Positions 27,273-36,631 of a DNA stretch of 64,000 nucleotides are shown here, piece after piece. The translations under genes and the position numbers were made by a program. Origin of the DNA: Chitinimonas viridis. GTDB taxonomy: Bacteria > Pseudomonadota > Gammaproteobacteria > Burkholderiales > Chitinimonadaceae. Within the stretch, counting starts at the first letter, position 1; each line of letters starts with the position of its first letter. The stretch is taken from the NCBI RefSeq assembly GCF_030409555.1, contig NZ_JAUFPU010000004.1, positions 313,680 to 377,679 on the forward strand, in the 5' to 3' direction. The notes under the pieces were generated by a model, which did not search any database, was not told the DNA's origin, and saw only the letters and a list, made by a program, of their open reading frames with translations.

Positions 27273-28208
27273 ATGTCCAACGCAAACTCCACCCTGCTCG
27301 ACAGCGTCGATGCCCGCACCAAGCTGGCGGGCTCGAACAAGATGGAAATCCTGTTGTTCTCGCTGGGTACCCGCGAGACCTTCGGGATCAACGTCTTCAA
27401 GGTCAGGGAAGTCTCGCAGACCCCCAAGATCACCAAGACACCCAATATGCCGGTAGGCGTGGAAGGTGTGATTTCACTACGTGGCAATATCATCCCGGTC
27501 ATTTCCCTGGCCAAATTCGTCTGCCCCAATGATCCGGATGCGCAAAACGAAGAAACCATGATCGTTACCGAGTTCTCCAAGCACACCCAGGGCTTTCTGG
27601 TGCGATCGGTGGACCGCATCATCCGGGTGGACTGGAACAAGGTGCGTGCGCCGGAAACCATGCTGGCCGGCAACCAGGCGCTGATTACCGCGATTACCGA
27701 ACTCGACGATGGCAAGCTGGTATCGATACTGGACGTCGAACAGATACTGGCCAGTGTCATCGGTGAAACCTTCGTGCCAGATATTCCCTCGGTCAGCGTG
27801 GACCAGGAAAAATTCATGTTCTTTGTGGACGACTCGGTGGTTGCCCGCAAGGAGATCGTCAGCGTGCTCGACAAGATCAGCGTCAAGTACCAGCAAGCAA
27901 ACAATGGCGCCGAGGCCTGGGACAAGTTGCAGAACATTGCCACCCGTTACCAGCACGACAGCCAACCCCTGAGCCACCATCTCAAGCTGATTCTGGTCGA
28001 TGCCGAAATGCCGGAGATGGACGGCTATGTGCTGACCAAGCACATCAAATCCGATACCCGTTTCCAGGGTATTCCGGTCGTCATGCACTCCTCGCTGTCA
28101 TCCAATGCCAACCGGGCCATGGGCAGCAGCGTGGGCGTTGACGCCTACGTCGCCAAATTCGATCCTTTCGTATTGGCGGAAACCATTTCTCCTTTCCTGC
28201 AAAGCTGA
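27273..28208 (+). CDS. cheV: Chemotaxis coupling protein CheV (second copy)
   Basis: A 311-residue paralogue of the preceding gene with the same CheW-receiver layout. The two share the N-terminal D-A-R-T-K-L-A-G block and the receiver core (V-D-A-E-M-P-E-M-D-G-Y-V-L-T), and both end in a similar V-G-V-D-A-Y-V-A-K-F stretch. They are separated by 32 bp and clearly arose by duplication. The receptors each one serves cannot be told from sequence. Confidence 0.94.
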   Translation: MSNANSTLLDSVDARTKLAGSNKMEILLFSLGTRETFGINVFKVREVSQTPKITKTPNMPVGVEGVISLRGNIIPVISLAKFVCPNDPDAQNEETMIVTEFSKHTQGFLVRSVDRIIRVDWNKVRAPETMLAGNQALITAITELDDGKLVSILDVEQILASVIGETFVPDIPSVSVDQEKFMFFVDDSVVARKEIVSVLDKISVKYQQANNGAEAWDKLQNIATRYQHDSQPLSHHLKLILVDAEMPEMDGYVLTKHIKSDTRFQGIPVVMHSSLSSNANRAMGSSVGVDAYVAKFDPFVLAETISPFLQS

Positions 28209-28265
28209 ACTACACCGTAACGCGGTTAACCGCACGCCCGTACGCGGGGTCTCTCGGAGCAAGAC

Positions 28266-28655
28266 ATGACGGACAAGAACATTCGATTTCTGGTGGTTGA
28301 CGACTTTTCCACGATGCGCCGCATCGTTCGTAACCTGCTCAAGGAGCTGGGCTTCAGCAACGTCGAAGAGGCCGAGGATGGCCAGGTCGCGCTGCACAAG
28401 CTCAAGTCCACCACTTTCGATTTCGTCGTTTCCGACTGGAACATGCCGAACATGACGGGTATCGAACTGTTGAAGGCTGTACGTGCCGATCCAACGCTCA
28501 AGCACCTGCCCTTTTTGATGATCACTGCCGAGGCGAAGAAGGAGAACATCGTCGAGGCGGCACAGGCAGGCGCCAGTGGCTATATCGTCAAGCCGTTCAC
28601 GGCAGCTACGCTTGATGAAAAGCTCGGCAAGATCTTCCAGACCCTCAACAAATAA
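28266..28655 (+). CDS. cheY: Chemotaxis response regulator CheY
   Basis: A single-domain receiver of 129 residues that, when phosphorylated, binds FliM to reverse the motor. It shows the acidic pair ([10 protein letters not shown]), the phosphoacceptor Asp in F-V-V-S-D-W-N-M-P, the conserved Thr in M-I-T-A-E-A and the Lys in I-V-K-P-F. It lies directly before cheZ and cheA. Confidence 0.97.
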   Translation: MTDKNIRFLVVDDFSTMRRIVRNLLKELGFSNVEEAEDGQVALHKLKSTTFDFVVSDWNMPNMTGIELLKAVRADPTLKHLPFLMITAEAKKENIVEAAQAGASGYIVKPFTAATLDEKLGKIFQTLNK

Positions 28656-28669
28656 AACGGGAGTCCAAC

Positions 28670-29485
28670 GTGAGCGATAAAGCCATCAACAGCGGTGACT
28701 CCGACGAACTGCAAGCCTTGTTCGATAGCATCGTCAATGCCAATCAACCCGATGAGGCCCCTGCCCCTGCCCCTGCTCCGGCAGCCGCCGCGCCTGCGCC
28801 CGAACCCGTTGCTGAAACACCATCGCCGAGCGCTGCCCCCATTGCCGCCATGAACATGGACGACCCAGCCCGCTCGATGTTTGCCAGCATCGGCCAGCTG
28901 ACCCGCAAAGTACACGACGCACTGCGCGAGATGGGCTATGACAAATCGCTGGAAAAGGCCGCTGCCGCCATCCCCGATGCGCGTGACCGCCTGTCCTATG
29001 TGGCCACCCTGACCGAACAAGCCGCCAACCGCACTCTGAATGCGGTCGATGTAGCCCAGCCGCTGCAGGACAAGATCGAGGCTGACTCCGAAGCCCTGGC
29101 CAGCGAATGGGACAAGCTCTACGCCAATCAATTGTCGGTCGAAGAGTTCAAGCAGCTGGCCGCGCGCACCCGCGAGCATCTGAAGACATCTGCCGCCAAT
29201 GCCCGCGCCACCAACTCGCAGTTGCTCGAGATCATGATGGCGCAGGATTTCCAGGATTTGACTGGCCAGGTCATCAAGAAGATCGTGGAAATGGCCAAGG
29301 AGATGGAAGGCAGCCTGTTCGAGTTCCTGGTGCAGTTCTCGCCAGCCGGCACGGGCAAGCCCCTGCCCATAGGCGAAGTCGATGCCAGCCTGGAAAACGG
29401 CCCGGTCTACAATGCAGATGGCCGTACCGATGTCGTTACCAACCAGGAACAGGTGGATGACCTGCTTGCCAGCCTGGGCTTCTGA
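28670..29485 (+). CDS. cheZ: CheY-P phosphatase CheZ
   Basis: A 271-residue phosphatase that shuts off CheY-P. The helical hairpin with the catalytic Gln is clear (Q-D-F-Q-D-L-T-G-Q-V-I-K-K), and the C-terminal CheY-binding peptide (V-D-D-L-L-A-S-L-G-F) is present. It differs from E. coli CheZ by an Ala/Pro low-complexity insert at about residues 24-57. The start is a GTG with GGAG upstream, 14 bp after cheY. Confidence 0.95.
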   Translation: MSDKAINSGDSDELQALFDSIVNANQPDEAPAPAPAPAAAAPAPEPVAETPSPSAAPIAAMNMDDPARSMFASIGQLTRKVHDALREMGYDKSLEKAAAAIPDARDRLSYVATLTEQAANRTLNAVDVAQPLQDKIEADSEALASEWDKLYANQLSVEEFKQLAARTREHLKTSAANARATNSQLLEIMMAQDFQDLTGQVIKKIVEMAKEMEGSLFEFLVQFSPAGTGKPLPIGEVDASLENGPVYNADGRTDVVTNQEQVDDLLASLGF

Positions 29486-29511
29486 TCTGGTCTAGCCAAA
29501 AGGATGATGCC

Positions 29512-31467
29512 ATGAGTGATTTTTCGGGCATGGAAGACCTGCTGCAGGATTTCCTCACGGAAGCCTCCGAGCTGCTTTCCGACGTGGACAACAAGCTGGT
29601 CGAGCTGGAGAAGCGGCCCGATGACAAGAACCTCCTGAACGTCATCTTCCGGGGCTTTCATACCATCAAGGGCGGTGCGGGCTTCCTGAATGTCGACGCT
29701 CTGGTCAACTTGTGCCATCGCACCGAGAACCTGTTCGACAAGCTCCGTAACGGCGAGCTCAAGCTGACGCCCGAGCTGATGGACGCCATTCTTGCCGCCA
29801 CCGGTGTGGTGCGCGATATGTTCGGCTCGCTGTCACAATCACGGCCACCAGCACCAGCAGATGCCGCCTTGCTGACCCAGCTGGACGACGCGCTGGAAGG
29901 GCGACTGCCCAGTGCAGCCGCACCCGCCCCGGCCCTGGCGGTTGCACCGGCAGCGGGAGCGGCACCAGTTGCAGCCTCTGCCAGTCATGGCAACCAGCCC
30001 GATTGGGTGATGCTGCATGCAGCCATCACCGGCGCCCCCATGCCCGCTGCCAAGCCGGCCAGTGCGCCGGTTCCCGCCGCACCAGCAGCAGCACCGGCAC
30101 CTGTTGTATCTGCCGCACCGCTGCCCGCCGCGCCAGTATCCGTCCCCGCCGTCACCACGCCTGCCGCCCCCGCCATGGGGCTCAAGCCTGCGGCACCCGC
30201 GCCGGCGTCCAAGCCACAACCCGCTGCCCAGCAACTGGCTGCGCAGGAAACCACCATCCGGATCGATACGAACCGGCTGGATCAGGTACTGAACCTGTCG
30301 GGCGAAATCGGCCTGACCAAGAACCGCCTGACCACCCTGCGTACCGACATACTTAACGGCAAGACCGACTCCACTACCCTGAAGGCGCTGGATGAAGCCA
30401 TAGGCCAACTGGATCTGCTGGTCAGCGACCTGCAGAACGCGGTCATGAAAACCCGCATGCAGCCCATAGGCCGGCTGTTCCAGAAATACCCCCGCCTGGC
30501 CCGCGACCTGGCCCGGCAACTGGGCAAGGATGTGGAGCTGGTCATCAGTGGCGAGGAAACCGAACTCGACAAGACCATGCTCGAGGATCTCAACGATCCC
30601 CTGGTTCACTTGGTACGCAATGCCGTAGACCACGGCGTCGAGACCATAGAAGAGCGCATTGCCGCCGGCAAGCCGCCCAAGAGCATCGTGCAGTTGTCGG
30701 CCACCCAGGTGGGCGACCATATCCTGATCGAGATAGTCGATGACGGTAAGGGCATGCGTGCCGACTTCCTCCGCCGCAAGGCCGTGGAAAAAGGCCTGAT
30801 CGACCTTGAAACCGCCAATAGCCTGGATGACAAGCAGGCGCTGCAACTGGTCTTCATGCCTGGCTTCTCCACCAAGGATCAGATCTCCAGCGTATCGGGC
30901 CGTGGTGTGGGCATGGATGTGGTCAAGACCAATATCCAGAAGCTCAATGGCCGCATCGACATCCACTCCGTGGTAGGGGAAGGCACCCGCTTTGCCATCT
31001 CCCTGCCGCTTACCCTGGCCATACTGCCTGTACTGGTGGTCAAGGTCTGCGACCAGCCCTTTGGCGTGCCTCTGGCCATGGTGCGGGAAATCATCCCCAT
31101 CCGTTCCGAGCAGGTACAGGAAGTCTCCGGCCGCGCCACCATCGTGGTGCGCGATGAGATCCTCTCGGTGCGCTCCCTGGCGCGGCTGCTTGGCTGGCAG
31201 GAAACCCAGACGCCGCAGTTCGGTGTATTGATGCAATCTGGCGAGAATAGCTTCATCCTGGCCATAGACAGCTTCATCGGTCGCGATGACGTGGTAATTA
31301 AACCGCTGCAGAACATACGCCCACGTGGCGTTGCCGGTGCTACCTTGTCCGGCGATGGTTCAGTCGTACTGGTACTTGATATGGAAGACCTGCTTGAAGA
31401 CAACCAGTCTGATCAGTCTGCCATCAAGACGTCGCAATTCCTGGAAATGCTGTCGAACAAGGCCTGA
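29512..31467 (+). CDS. cheA: Chemotaxis histidine kinase CheA
   Basis: A 651-residue kinase. P1 carries the phosphorylated His50 (F-H-T-I-K-G-G-A-G-F). P3 (L-S-G-E-I-G-L-T-K-N-R-L), P4 (H-L-V-R-N-A-V-D-H-G-V-E; G-R-G-V-G-M-D-V-V) and P5 (CheW-like, about 510-640) are intact. The CheY-binding P2 domain is not recognisable: residues ~115-240 are an Ala/Pro-rich linker. The gene follows cheZ by 26 bp and is probably co-transcribed with cheV-cheV-cheY-cheZ. No cheW or cheR is in the window. Confidence 0.96.
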   Translation: MSDFSGMEDLLQDFLTEASELLSDVDNKLVELEKRPDDKNLLNVIFRGFHTIKGGAGFLNVDALVNLCHRTENLFDKLRNGELKLTPELMDAILAATGVVRDMFGSLSQSRPPAPADAALLTQLDDALEGRLPSAAAPAPALAVAPAAGAAPVAASASHGNQPDWVMLHAAITGAPMPAAKPASAPVPAAPAAAPAPVVSAAPLPAAPVSVPAVTTPAAPAMGLKPAAPAPASKPQPAAQQLAAQETTIRIDTNRLDQVLNLSGEIGLTKNRLTTLRTDILNGKTDSTTLKALDEAIGQLDLLVSDLQNAVMKTRMQPIGRLFQKYPRLARDLARQLGKDVELVISGEETELDKTMLEDLNDPLVHLVRNAVDHGVETIEERIAAGKPPKSIVQLSATQVGDHILIEIVDDGKGMRADFLRRKAVEKGLIDLETANSLDDKQALQLVFMPGFSTKDQISSVSGRGVGMDVVKTNIQKLNGRIDIHSVVGEGTRFAISLPLTLAILPVLVVKVCDQPFGVPLAMVREIIPIRSEQVQEVSGRATIVVRDEILSVRSLARLLGWQETQTPQFGVLMQSGENSFILAIDSFIGRDDVVIKPLQNIRPRGVAGATLSGDGSVVLVLDMEDLLEDNQSDQSAIKTSQFLEMLSNKA

Positions 31468-31555
31468 AGCCAAATTGCCAAGGGGGTCGGCGGTCTGCAT
31501 AATGAAGGCCGCCGTATAGAATCCATCCGACTGCTTCCGCCTACCGCGAGTCACT

Positions 31556-32773
31556 ATGCAGAACAACGCCTTTATCGGCCGTCAGCCCATACTTAACCGC
31601 CAGCAGCAGATCATAGGTTATGAGTTGCTGTTTCGACTGGATCAGTCCTCCCTGACGGCGGACTTCTCCAGCGATATGCAGGCCGGCACCAATATCCTGG
31701 TCAACACCCTGTCCAATATGGGCGCGGATTGGCTGGTAGGTAGCAAGCTGGCCTTCGTCAACGTCGCCACATCCATGCTGGAGAGCAACTTTCTCGAGCT
31801 GCTGCATCCGCAGCGTGTGGTGCTGGAGATCGTCGAGTCGGTCAATGCCACCCCCGAGTTGCTGGCACGCGCCAAGGAACTACGCGCCCAGGGCTTCGGT
31901 ATTGCGCTGGACGATTTTACCTACACCCCGCAGACGGCTCCCTTTCTCGAGTTTGCCAACTATGTGAAGCTCGATATCCAGCAACTGGGCCTGGAGAACG
32001 TGAAGAGCCTGTCCAAGGAGCTGCGCAAGTTCCCTGTGCTGCAGGTGGCAGAAAAGGTCGAGACCAAGGATGAGTTCAAGTTCTGCCTGGATGTGGGCAT
32101 GGACTGCTTCCAGGGCTACTACTTCGCCCACCCCGAGACGCTCTCGGCCAAGGTGATCAACCCGGCCTACGCCAATATCCTCACCCTGCTCAACATGCTG
32201 CGCAACAACGCCGAGATCACCGAGATCGAGAATGCGTTGAAGCGAGATGTGGCCCTGTCGTTCAAACTGCTGCGTTATATCAATTCGGCAGGATTTGGCC
32301 TCTCCTGCGAAATTCATTCCTTCCGCCACGCCGTCACCATACTGGGCTACCAAAAGCTGTACCGCTGGCTCACCCTGTTGCTGGTTACCGCCAGCTCCGA
32401 CGCCGGCACCCCGCCTGCACTGATGAAAACCGCCGTCACCCGTGGCAGGCTGGTCGAATTGCTGGGCAGCCACATGCTCGACGGAACCGATCGCGATAAT
32501 CTGTTCATCGTTGGCGTGTTCTCGCTGCTGGATGTGATGCTGGACATGCCCATGGAGAAGATCCTGGAAACCCTGCTGCTCCCAGATGCCGTCTCTGACG
32601 CACTGCTCAGCCGCACCGGTATCTATGGTCCCTTCCTGGAGCTGGCCGAAGCCTGCGAAGACCCCGAGATGGCCGATGTGCCGCGTTTGTGCGAGCACTT
32701 GCAGCTGACCCCGGAAATGCTCAACAAGGCCCATGTATCAGCCTTGGCTTGGGTAGAAGAGTTGGGTGTCTAA
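31556..32773 (+). CDS. EAL/HDOD-domain signalling protein (YuxH-like)
   Basis: A 405-residue two-domain protein. The N-terminal EAL domain (1-200) has E-L-L-F-R and V-K-L-D-I but lacks the second Asp of the D-D-F-G-T-G site (A-L-D-D-F-T-Y) and has E-K-V-E-T, so it probably does not hydrolyse cyclic-di-GMP. The C-terminal HDOD domain (about 200-390; S-F-K-L-L-R-Y-I-N-S-A-G) is a helical domain common in two-component contexts. It lies 88 bp after cheA and precedes a strong terminator, so it ends the chemotaxis operon. Confidence 0.85.
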   Translation: MQNNAFIGRQPILNRQQQIIGYELLFRLDQSSLTADFSSDMQAGTNILVNTLSNMGADWLVGSKLAFVNVATSMLESNFLELLHPQRVVLEIVESVNATPELLARAKELRAQGFGIALDDFTYTPQTAPFLEFANYVKLDIQQLGLENVKSLSKELRKFPVLQVAEKVETKDEFKFCLDVGMDCFQGYYFAHPETLSAKVINPAYANILTLLNMLRNNAEITEIENALKRDVALSFKLLRYINSAGFGLSCEIHSFRHAVTILGYQKLYRWLTLLLVTASSDAGTPPALMKTAVTRGRLVELLGSHMLDGTDRDNLFIVGVFSLLDVMLDMPMEKILETLLLPDAVSDALLSRTGIYGPFLELAEACEDPEMADVPRLCEHLQLTPEMLNKAHVSALAWVEELGV

Positions 32774-32804
32774 ACACCCGTCAGGCAGCAAAAGCAAAGC
32801 CGCA

Positions 32805-32839
32805 GCAAAAAGCCACCATACAGGTGGCTTTTTGCTTTT
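32805..32839. terminator. Bidirectional terminator between chemotaxis operon and dut
   Basis: A perfect 13-bp stem (GCAAAAAGCCACC / GGTGGCTTTTTGC) with a 5-nt loop, flanked by A and T runs. It serves both the plus-strand EAL/HDOD gene and the convergent dut gene. Confidence 0.92.
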
Positions 32840-32878
32840 CTGGCTAGCGCAGTACAGGCCGGGCCTGCTACTGCACGG

Positions 32879-33331
32879 TCAGTGCTTGCCGGTACTACCG
32901 AAGCCCCCCTCACCCCGATCGCTGGCGGGGAACTCGTCCACGATATTGAAACCGACCTGCACGACCGGCACCACGACCAGTTGGGCAATACGCTCCATGG
33001 GCTGGATCACAAAAGGCTCGTTGCCACGGTTCCAGACCGAAACAAAGATCTGTCCCTGGTAGTCTGAATCAATCAGCCCCACCAGGTTACCCAACACGAT
33101 GCCGTGCTTATGCCCCAGACCAGAACGCGGCAATATCATGGCGGCGAGGTGATGATCGGCTAGGTGGATAGCCATTCCGGTGGGTACCAGCTTGGTGGCA
33201 CCCGGCTGCAAATCCAATGGTGCTTCCAGGCAGGCACGCAGGTCCAGCCCGGCTGAGCCGCCGGTGGCATAAGCCGGTGGGTGCTCTTTCAGGCGGTCAT
33301 CCAGCAAACGTACGTCGATCTGTTTTTTCAT
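32879..33331 (-). CDS. dut: Deoxyuridine triphosphatase
   Basis: A trimeric dUTPase of 150 residues; it makes dUMP for thymidylate synthesis and keeps uracil out of DNA. All motifs are visible: G-L-D-L-R-A, P-R-S-G-L-G, the substrate-binding G-L-I-D-S-D-Y-Q-G, and the P-loop-like C-terminal [10 protein letters not shown]. Its start overlaps the coaBC stop by 4 bp, a common betaproteobacterial pair. Confidence 0.97.
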   Translation of the reverse strand: MKKQIDVRLLDDRLKEHPPAYATGGSAGLDLRACLEAPLDLQPGATKLVPTGMAIHLADHHLAAMILPRSGLGHKHGIVLGNLVGLIDSDYQGQIFVSVWNRGNEPFVIQPMERIAQLVVVPVVQVGFNIVDEFPASDRGEGGFGSTGKH

Positions 33332-34521
33332 GGCTTATGGTACTCATGATAAAGCTTGGCGGTGTATTGCACGATGGCACGGGCAATCTCTTGCTTGGGG
33401 GCACGCGGCAGCTTGTGCTGGCCGTGGTCGTCAAGCAGAAAGACTTCATTGTCGTCAGCCCCAATGGCTGACTGCACCTGGTTGGCCACCAGCAAAGGCA
33501 GTTTCTTGCGCCGGCGTTTCTGTTCGCCGTACTCCAGCAGGTTTTCACTCTCAGCGGCGAAGCCCACACAGAACGGTGGATCAGCCAAACCAGCCACGTT
33601 GGCCAGGATATCGGGATTGGGCGCCAGTTCCAGGGTCAGGATATGGGCATCCTTCTTGATCTTCTGCTCGGATGGATTCAGTACATAGTAGTCGGCCACC
33701 GCCGCCACACTGATAAAGATATCAGTCTTGCTGACAGCCGCATTGACGGCAGCCAGCATATCCTTGCTGCTCTCCACATCCAAGCGCCGTGCACCCACCG
33801 GGGTCTTCAACGATGTTGGGCCGGCAACCAGCGTCACTTCGGCACCGGCCTCCAATGCCGCGCGGGCAATGGCAAAACCCATCTTGCCTGAGCTGGAATT
33901 GGTAATGCCTCTCACCGCATCGATGCGCTCAAAGGTAGGCCCGGCGGTAATCAGTACCTTCTTGCCCTTCAGGTATTTGGGCTGGAAAGCGGCCTCAACC
34001 AGTTCAAACAGGGCTTCTGGCTCCAGCATGCGGCCAAAACCCGTTTCGCCGCAGGCCTGGTCACCCTCATCCGGCCCCAGCACCAGCACGCCATCTTGCC
34101 TTAGCTGCTGCACATTGCGCTGGTTGGGTGGGTTCTCCCACATCTGCCGGTTCATGGCAGGCGCCACTAACAGGGGGCAATCCCGGGCAGTGCACAGCGT
34201 AGACAGCAAATCATCGGCTGCGCCATGGGCCAGCTTGAACATAAAGTCGGCGGATGCAGGCGCCACCAGTATCAGATCCGCCTCTCGGCCCAGATCGATA
34301 TGGGCCATATGGTTATCGACCCGGCTATCCCACAGATCGGTAAACACCGGCCGGCCCGACAAGGCCTGGAAGGTGGCTGGCGCCACAAACCGGGTGGCCG
34401 CTTCGGTCATCACCACCTGGACATCATGCCCAGCCTTGACAAACAGCCGTGTAAGCTCCGCAGCCTTGTAGGCAGCCACACCACCGGTCACACCCAGCAA
34501 AACACGCTTGGGGCGATTCAT
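33328..34521 (-). CDS. coaBC: Phosphopantothenoylcysteine decarboxylase/synthase (Dfp)
   Basis: A bifunctional enzyme of coenzyme A synthesis, 397 residues. The N-terminal flavodoxin-like CoaC part has the P-A-M-N-R-Q-M-W motif and the catalytic Cys in [10 protein letters not shown]. The C-terminal CoaB part (from about residue 185) begins [10 protein letters not shown] and includes the N-S-S-S-G-K-M-G motif and the K-K-D conserved lysine. It is divergent from radC with 86 bp between. Confidence 0.97.
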   Translation of the reverse strand: MNRPKRVLLGVTGGVAAYKAAELTRLFVKAGHDVQVVMTEAATRFVAPATFQALSGRPVFTDLWDSRVDNHMAHIDLGREADLILVAPASADFMFKLAHGAADDLLSTLCTARDCPLLVAPAMNRQMWENPPNQRNVQQLRQDGVLVLGPDEGDQACGETGFGRMLEPEALFELVEAAFQPKYLKGKKVLITAGPTFERIDAVRGITNSSSGKMGFAIARAALEAGAEVTLVAGPTSLKTPVGARRLDVESSKDMLAAVNAAVSKTDIFISVAAVADYYVLNPSEQKIKKDAHILTLELAPNPDILANVAGLADPPFCVGFAAESENLLEYGEQKRRRKKLPLLVANQVQSAIGADDNEVFLLDDHGQHKLPRAPKQEIARAIVQYTAKLYHEYHKP

Positions 34522-34607
34522 GCTTGCTGCTCTCGCATCAGAATTCCTTTACAAATAAGCCTGCTCAGCCCGAAAGTGTAAAGCATCCCTCTCGCCCACC
34601 CAAACCC

Positions 34608-35282
34608 ATGCCGATAACCGACTGGCCCACCGACGAACGCCCCCGCGAAAAACTGCTGCAACATGGCGCCAGCAGCCTGTCCGATGCCGAGCTGCTGGCC
34701 ATCTTCCTTCGGGTAGGCATACCAGGCAAGAATGCGGTGGACCTGGCACGCGAGCTGCTGCAGCACTTTGGTTCGCTCACCGAGCTGTTTGACGCCAGCC
34801 TGACCGAACTCTGCCGCATCCCCGGCATGGGCGCTGCCAAGTACAGCCAGTTGCAAGCCATACTGGAAATGAGCCGCCGCGCCCTGGGAGAGCAGCTGAG
34901 CCGCCCCCAGGCCCTCAGCCAACCTGCTGCGGTGCGCGATTACCTGCGCCTGTGGCTGGGCGGAGAAGACCGCGAATGCTTCGGCGCACTTTTTATGGAT
35001 ACCCAGCATGGCCTGATCAGCGCCGAGGTGTTGTTTCGCGGCACGCTGGACCAGGCCAGCGTCCACCCGCGCGAGATCGCACGGCGGGCACTGCAGTTGA
35101 ATGCCGGGGCATTGATCATTGCCCACAACCATCCCTCAGGCGTCAGCCAACCCAGCGAGGCCGATCTGCACCTGACACGCACCGTTAAGCAAGCCTTGTC
35201 ACTGCTTGATATACGGCTGCTCGATCATTTCGTGGTAACCCGCCACGGCAGCCATTCACTGGCAGAGCACGGCCAGATGTAA
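34608..35282 (+). CDS. radC: RadC family protein (JAB/MPN domain)
   Basis: A 224-residue protein with an N-terminal helix-hairpin-helix-like region (L-C-R-I-P-G-M-G-A-A-K) and a C-terminal JAB-type metalloprotease fold with the zinc motif H-N-H-P-S-G-V-S-Q-P-S-E-A-D. The family's cellular role is not settled. The ATG at 34608 (M-P-I-T-D-W-P) matches the family start. The stop codon is part of the repeat that follows. Confidence 0.95.
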   Translation: MPITDWPTDERPREKLLQHGASSLSDAELLAIFLRVGIPGKNAVDLARELLQHFGSLTELFDASLTELCRIPGMGAAKYSQLQAILEMSRRALGEQLSRPQALSQPAAVRDYLRLWLGGEDRECFGALFMDTQHGLISAEVLFRGTLDQASVHPREIARRALQLNAGALIIAHNHPSGVSQPSEADLHLTRTVKQALSLLDIRLLDHFVVTRHGSHSLAEHGQM

Positions 35283-35331
35283 GAGCCTGTTCAAAGTATT
35301 TTCACCGCAAAAAGACTTTGAACAGGCTCTG
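35283..35331. repeat. Perfect 16-bp inverted repeat on the radC stop codon
   Basis: AGAGCCTGTTCAAAGT (35283-35298) is repeated inverted at 35316-35331, with a 17-nt loop containing TTTT and AAAAA. It could fold as a strong terminator for radC. The first 12 bases recur on the receptor stop codon at 373, so it may be a miniature mobile element or IS end rather than an ordinary terminator. Confidence 0.7.
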
Positions 35332-35431
35332 GCGCCTGCCCGCCAGGATAGCCTTGCATATCATCAAGTTATCCTTCGCCTTGCCGATATCTGGGCATAA
35401 AGCCGTTGACAGGCGGCCAGGAGAAAACCAG

Positions 35432-36445
35432 ATGAAAATCGAGCAATCGCAGGTCCAGCTTGCTGGCCAGCGCGAGGCTGCGCGTCGGCAAACCATAGAG
35501 ACGCGCATCAACACCAGCTTCCGCCCTGCCCCACCGCCCCCGCAGGAAAGCGTTGCCCTCTCCACCCAGGGTGTCACCACCCAGGCGGCCGACACGGGCT
35601 ACGACCTACGCTTGGCACTGGAGAGCAACCCACTCTGGCCGCTGGTGCGCCAGTTGGTCAAACACCTCACGGGCCGCGACCTGGAAACCGAGAATGTTGT
35701 GCCTGCGCAACGCAACATCGGCGCAACGACCAGTGGCGAGGCCAGCGCCATACCCGCCGGCCCGGCGCAGGCCGAGTGGCGTATCGACTACCACTACCGC
35801 GAAGTGCTGGAAGAAAGCGAATACACGCGCTTTACGGCTGGCGGCCGCATAACTACGGCAGACGGCCAGGAGATTGCCTTCAGTGCCGCACTGGACCTCA
35901 GCCGCTACTACCGCGAAGAGCGCGAGTTCAGCCTTACCGCTGCATCGCCCGGCATGAAGAAAGACCCGCTGGTCATCAACTATGCCGCCGCCACGGCCAG
36001 TCTGGGCAACGACAAAGTCACCTTTGACCTGGATGCCGACGGCCAGCTCGATACCATGTCCTTTCTGGGCCAGGGTAGCGGTTTTCTGGCACTGGATGCC
36101 AACCAGGATGGCACCATCAACGATGGTAGCGAGCTGTTTGGTGCGCTGAGTGGCAATGGTTTCGCTGATCTGGCCCGGCACGATCAGGATGGCAATGGCT
36201 GGATAGACGAAAATGATGGCGTCTGGGCGCAACTCAAGCTATGGACACGGGATACCGACGGTGTAACCCACCTGTCCGACCTCAAGAGCCTGGGTATCGG
36301 CGCGCTCTATCTGGACAACGCACAAACCGATTTTTCCCTGACAGATCAACAGAATATAGAACATGGACAGATACGGCGCTCTGGCATCTATCTGTCCGAG
36401 ACCGGCAAGGTCGGGACCATGCAGCAACTGGACCTGGTGGTATGA
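35432..36445 (+). CDS. Protein with C-terminal EF-hand-like calcium loops, unknown function
   Basis: A 337-residue protein of unrecognised family. The first ~100 residues are polar and Gln/Ala/Thr-rich without a signal peptide. The C-terminal third has calcium-loop patterns: D-L-D-A-D-G-Q-L-D, D-A-N-Q-D-G-T-I-N-D-G-S-E (from residue 222) and D-Q-D-G-N-G-W-I-D-E-N-D-G (from residue 251). Similar modules are seen in proteins of flagellated and type I-secreting proteobacteria, but function is unknown. The ATG at 35432 follows AGGAGA. It is a single gene. Confidence 0.75.
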   Translation: MKIEQSQVQLAGQREAARRQTIETRINTSFRPAPPPPQESVALSTQGVTTQAADTGYDLRLALESNPLWPLVRQLVKHLTGRDLETENVVPAQRNIGATTSGEASAIPAGPAQAEWRIDYHYREVLEESEYTRFTAGGRITTADGQEIAFSAALDLSRYYREEREFSLTAASPGMKKDPLVINYAAATASLGNDKVTFDLDADGQLDTMSFLGQGSGFLALDANQDGTINDGSELFGALSGNGFADLARHDQDGNGWIDENDGVWAQLKLWTRDTDGVTHLSDLKSLGIGALYLDNAQTDFSLTDQQNIEHGQIRRSGIYLSETGKVGTMQQLDLVV

Positions 36446-36513
36446 GTTAGGGATTACCCGCAAAGCCTTGGTACAAGCCAAATTCGCGGTTTTACGACAG
36501 GGCTTATCCCACG

Positions 36514-36543
36514 TTGACAAGCGCAAAAGTTGGAGCGCAATAT
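36514..36543 (+). promoter_or_regulatory. Candidate sigma-70 promoter for livK
   Basis: A perfect TTGACA at 36514-36519 and CAATAT at 36538-36543 with 18 nt spacing, about 90 bp before the livK start. The -10 is weak, the -35 is ideal. Confidence 0.4.
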
Positions 36544-36631
36544 TCCGCACGCATTTTGGCTCGTTGTCGGATTGCGCATACTGTGCAGTTCCTAATTTCG
36601 GAATACCGCGTTTGTCAAAAGGGGAACATTC

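Noticed and set aside
29985-30257. Ala/Pro tandem-like repeats in cheA and cheZ as possible CRISPR or satellite DNA
   Set aside because: They are irregular codon-level low complexity inside coding linkers, with no repeat-spacer pattern.
29839-31236. A 465-codon minus-strand frame opposite cheA
   Set aside because: Composition is repetitive (Gly/Cys/Arg runs opposite the Ala/Pro linker) and cheA is unambiguous.
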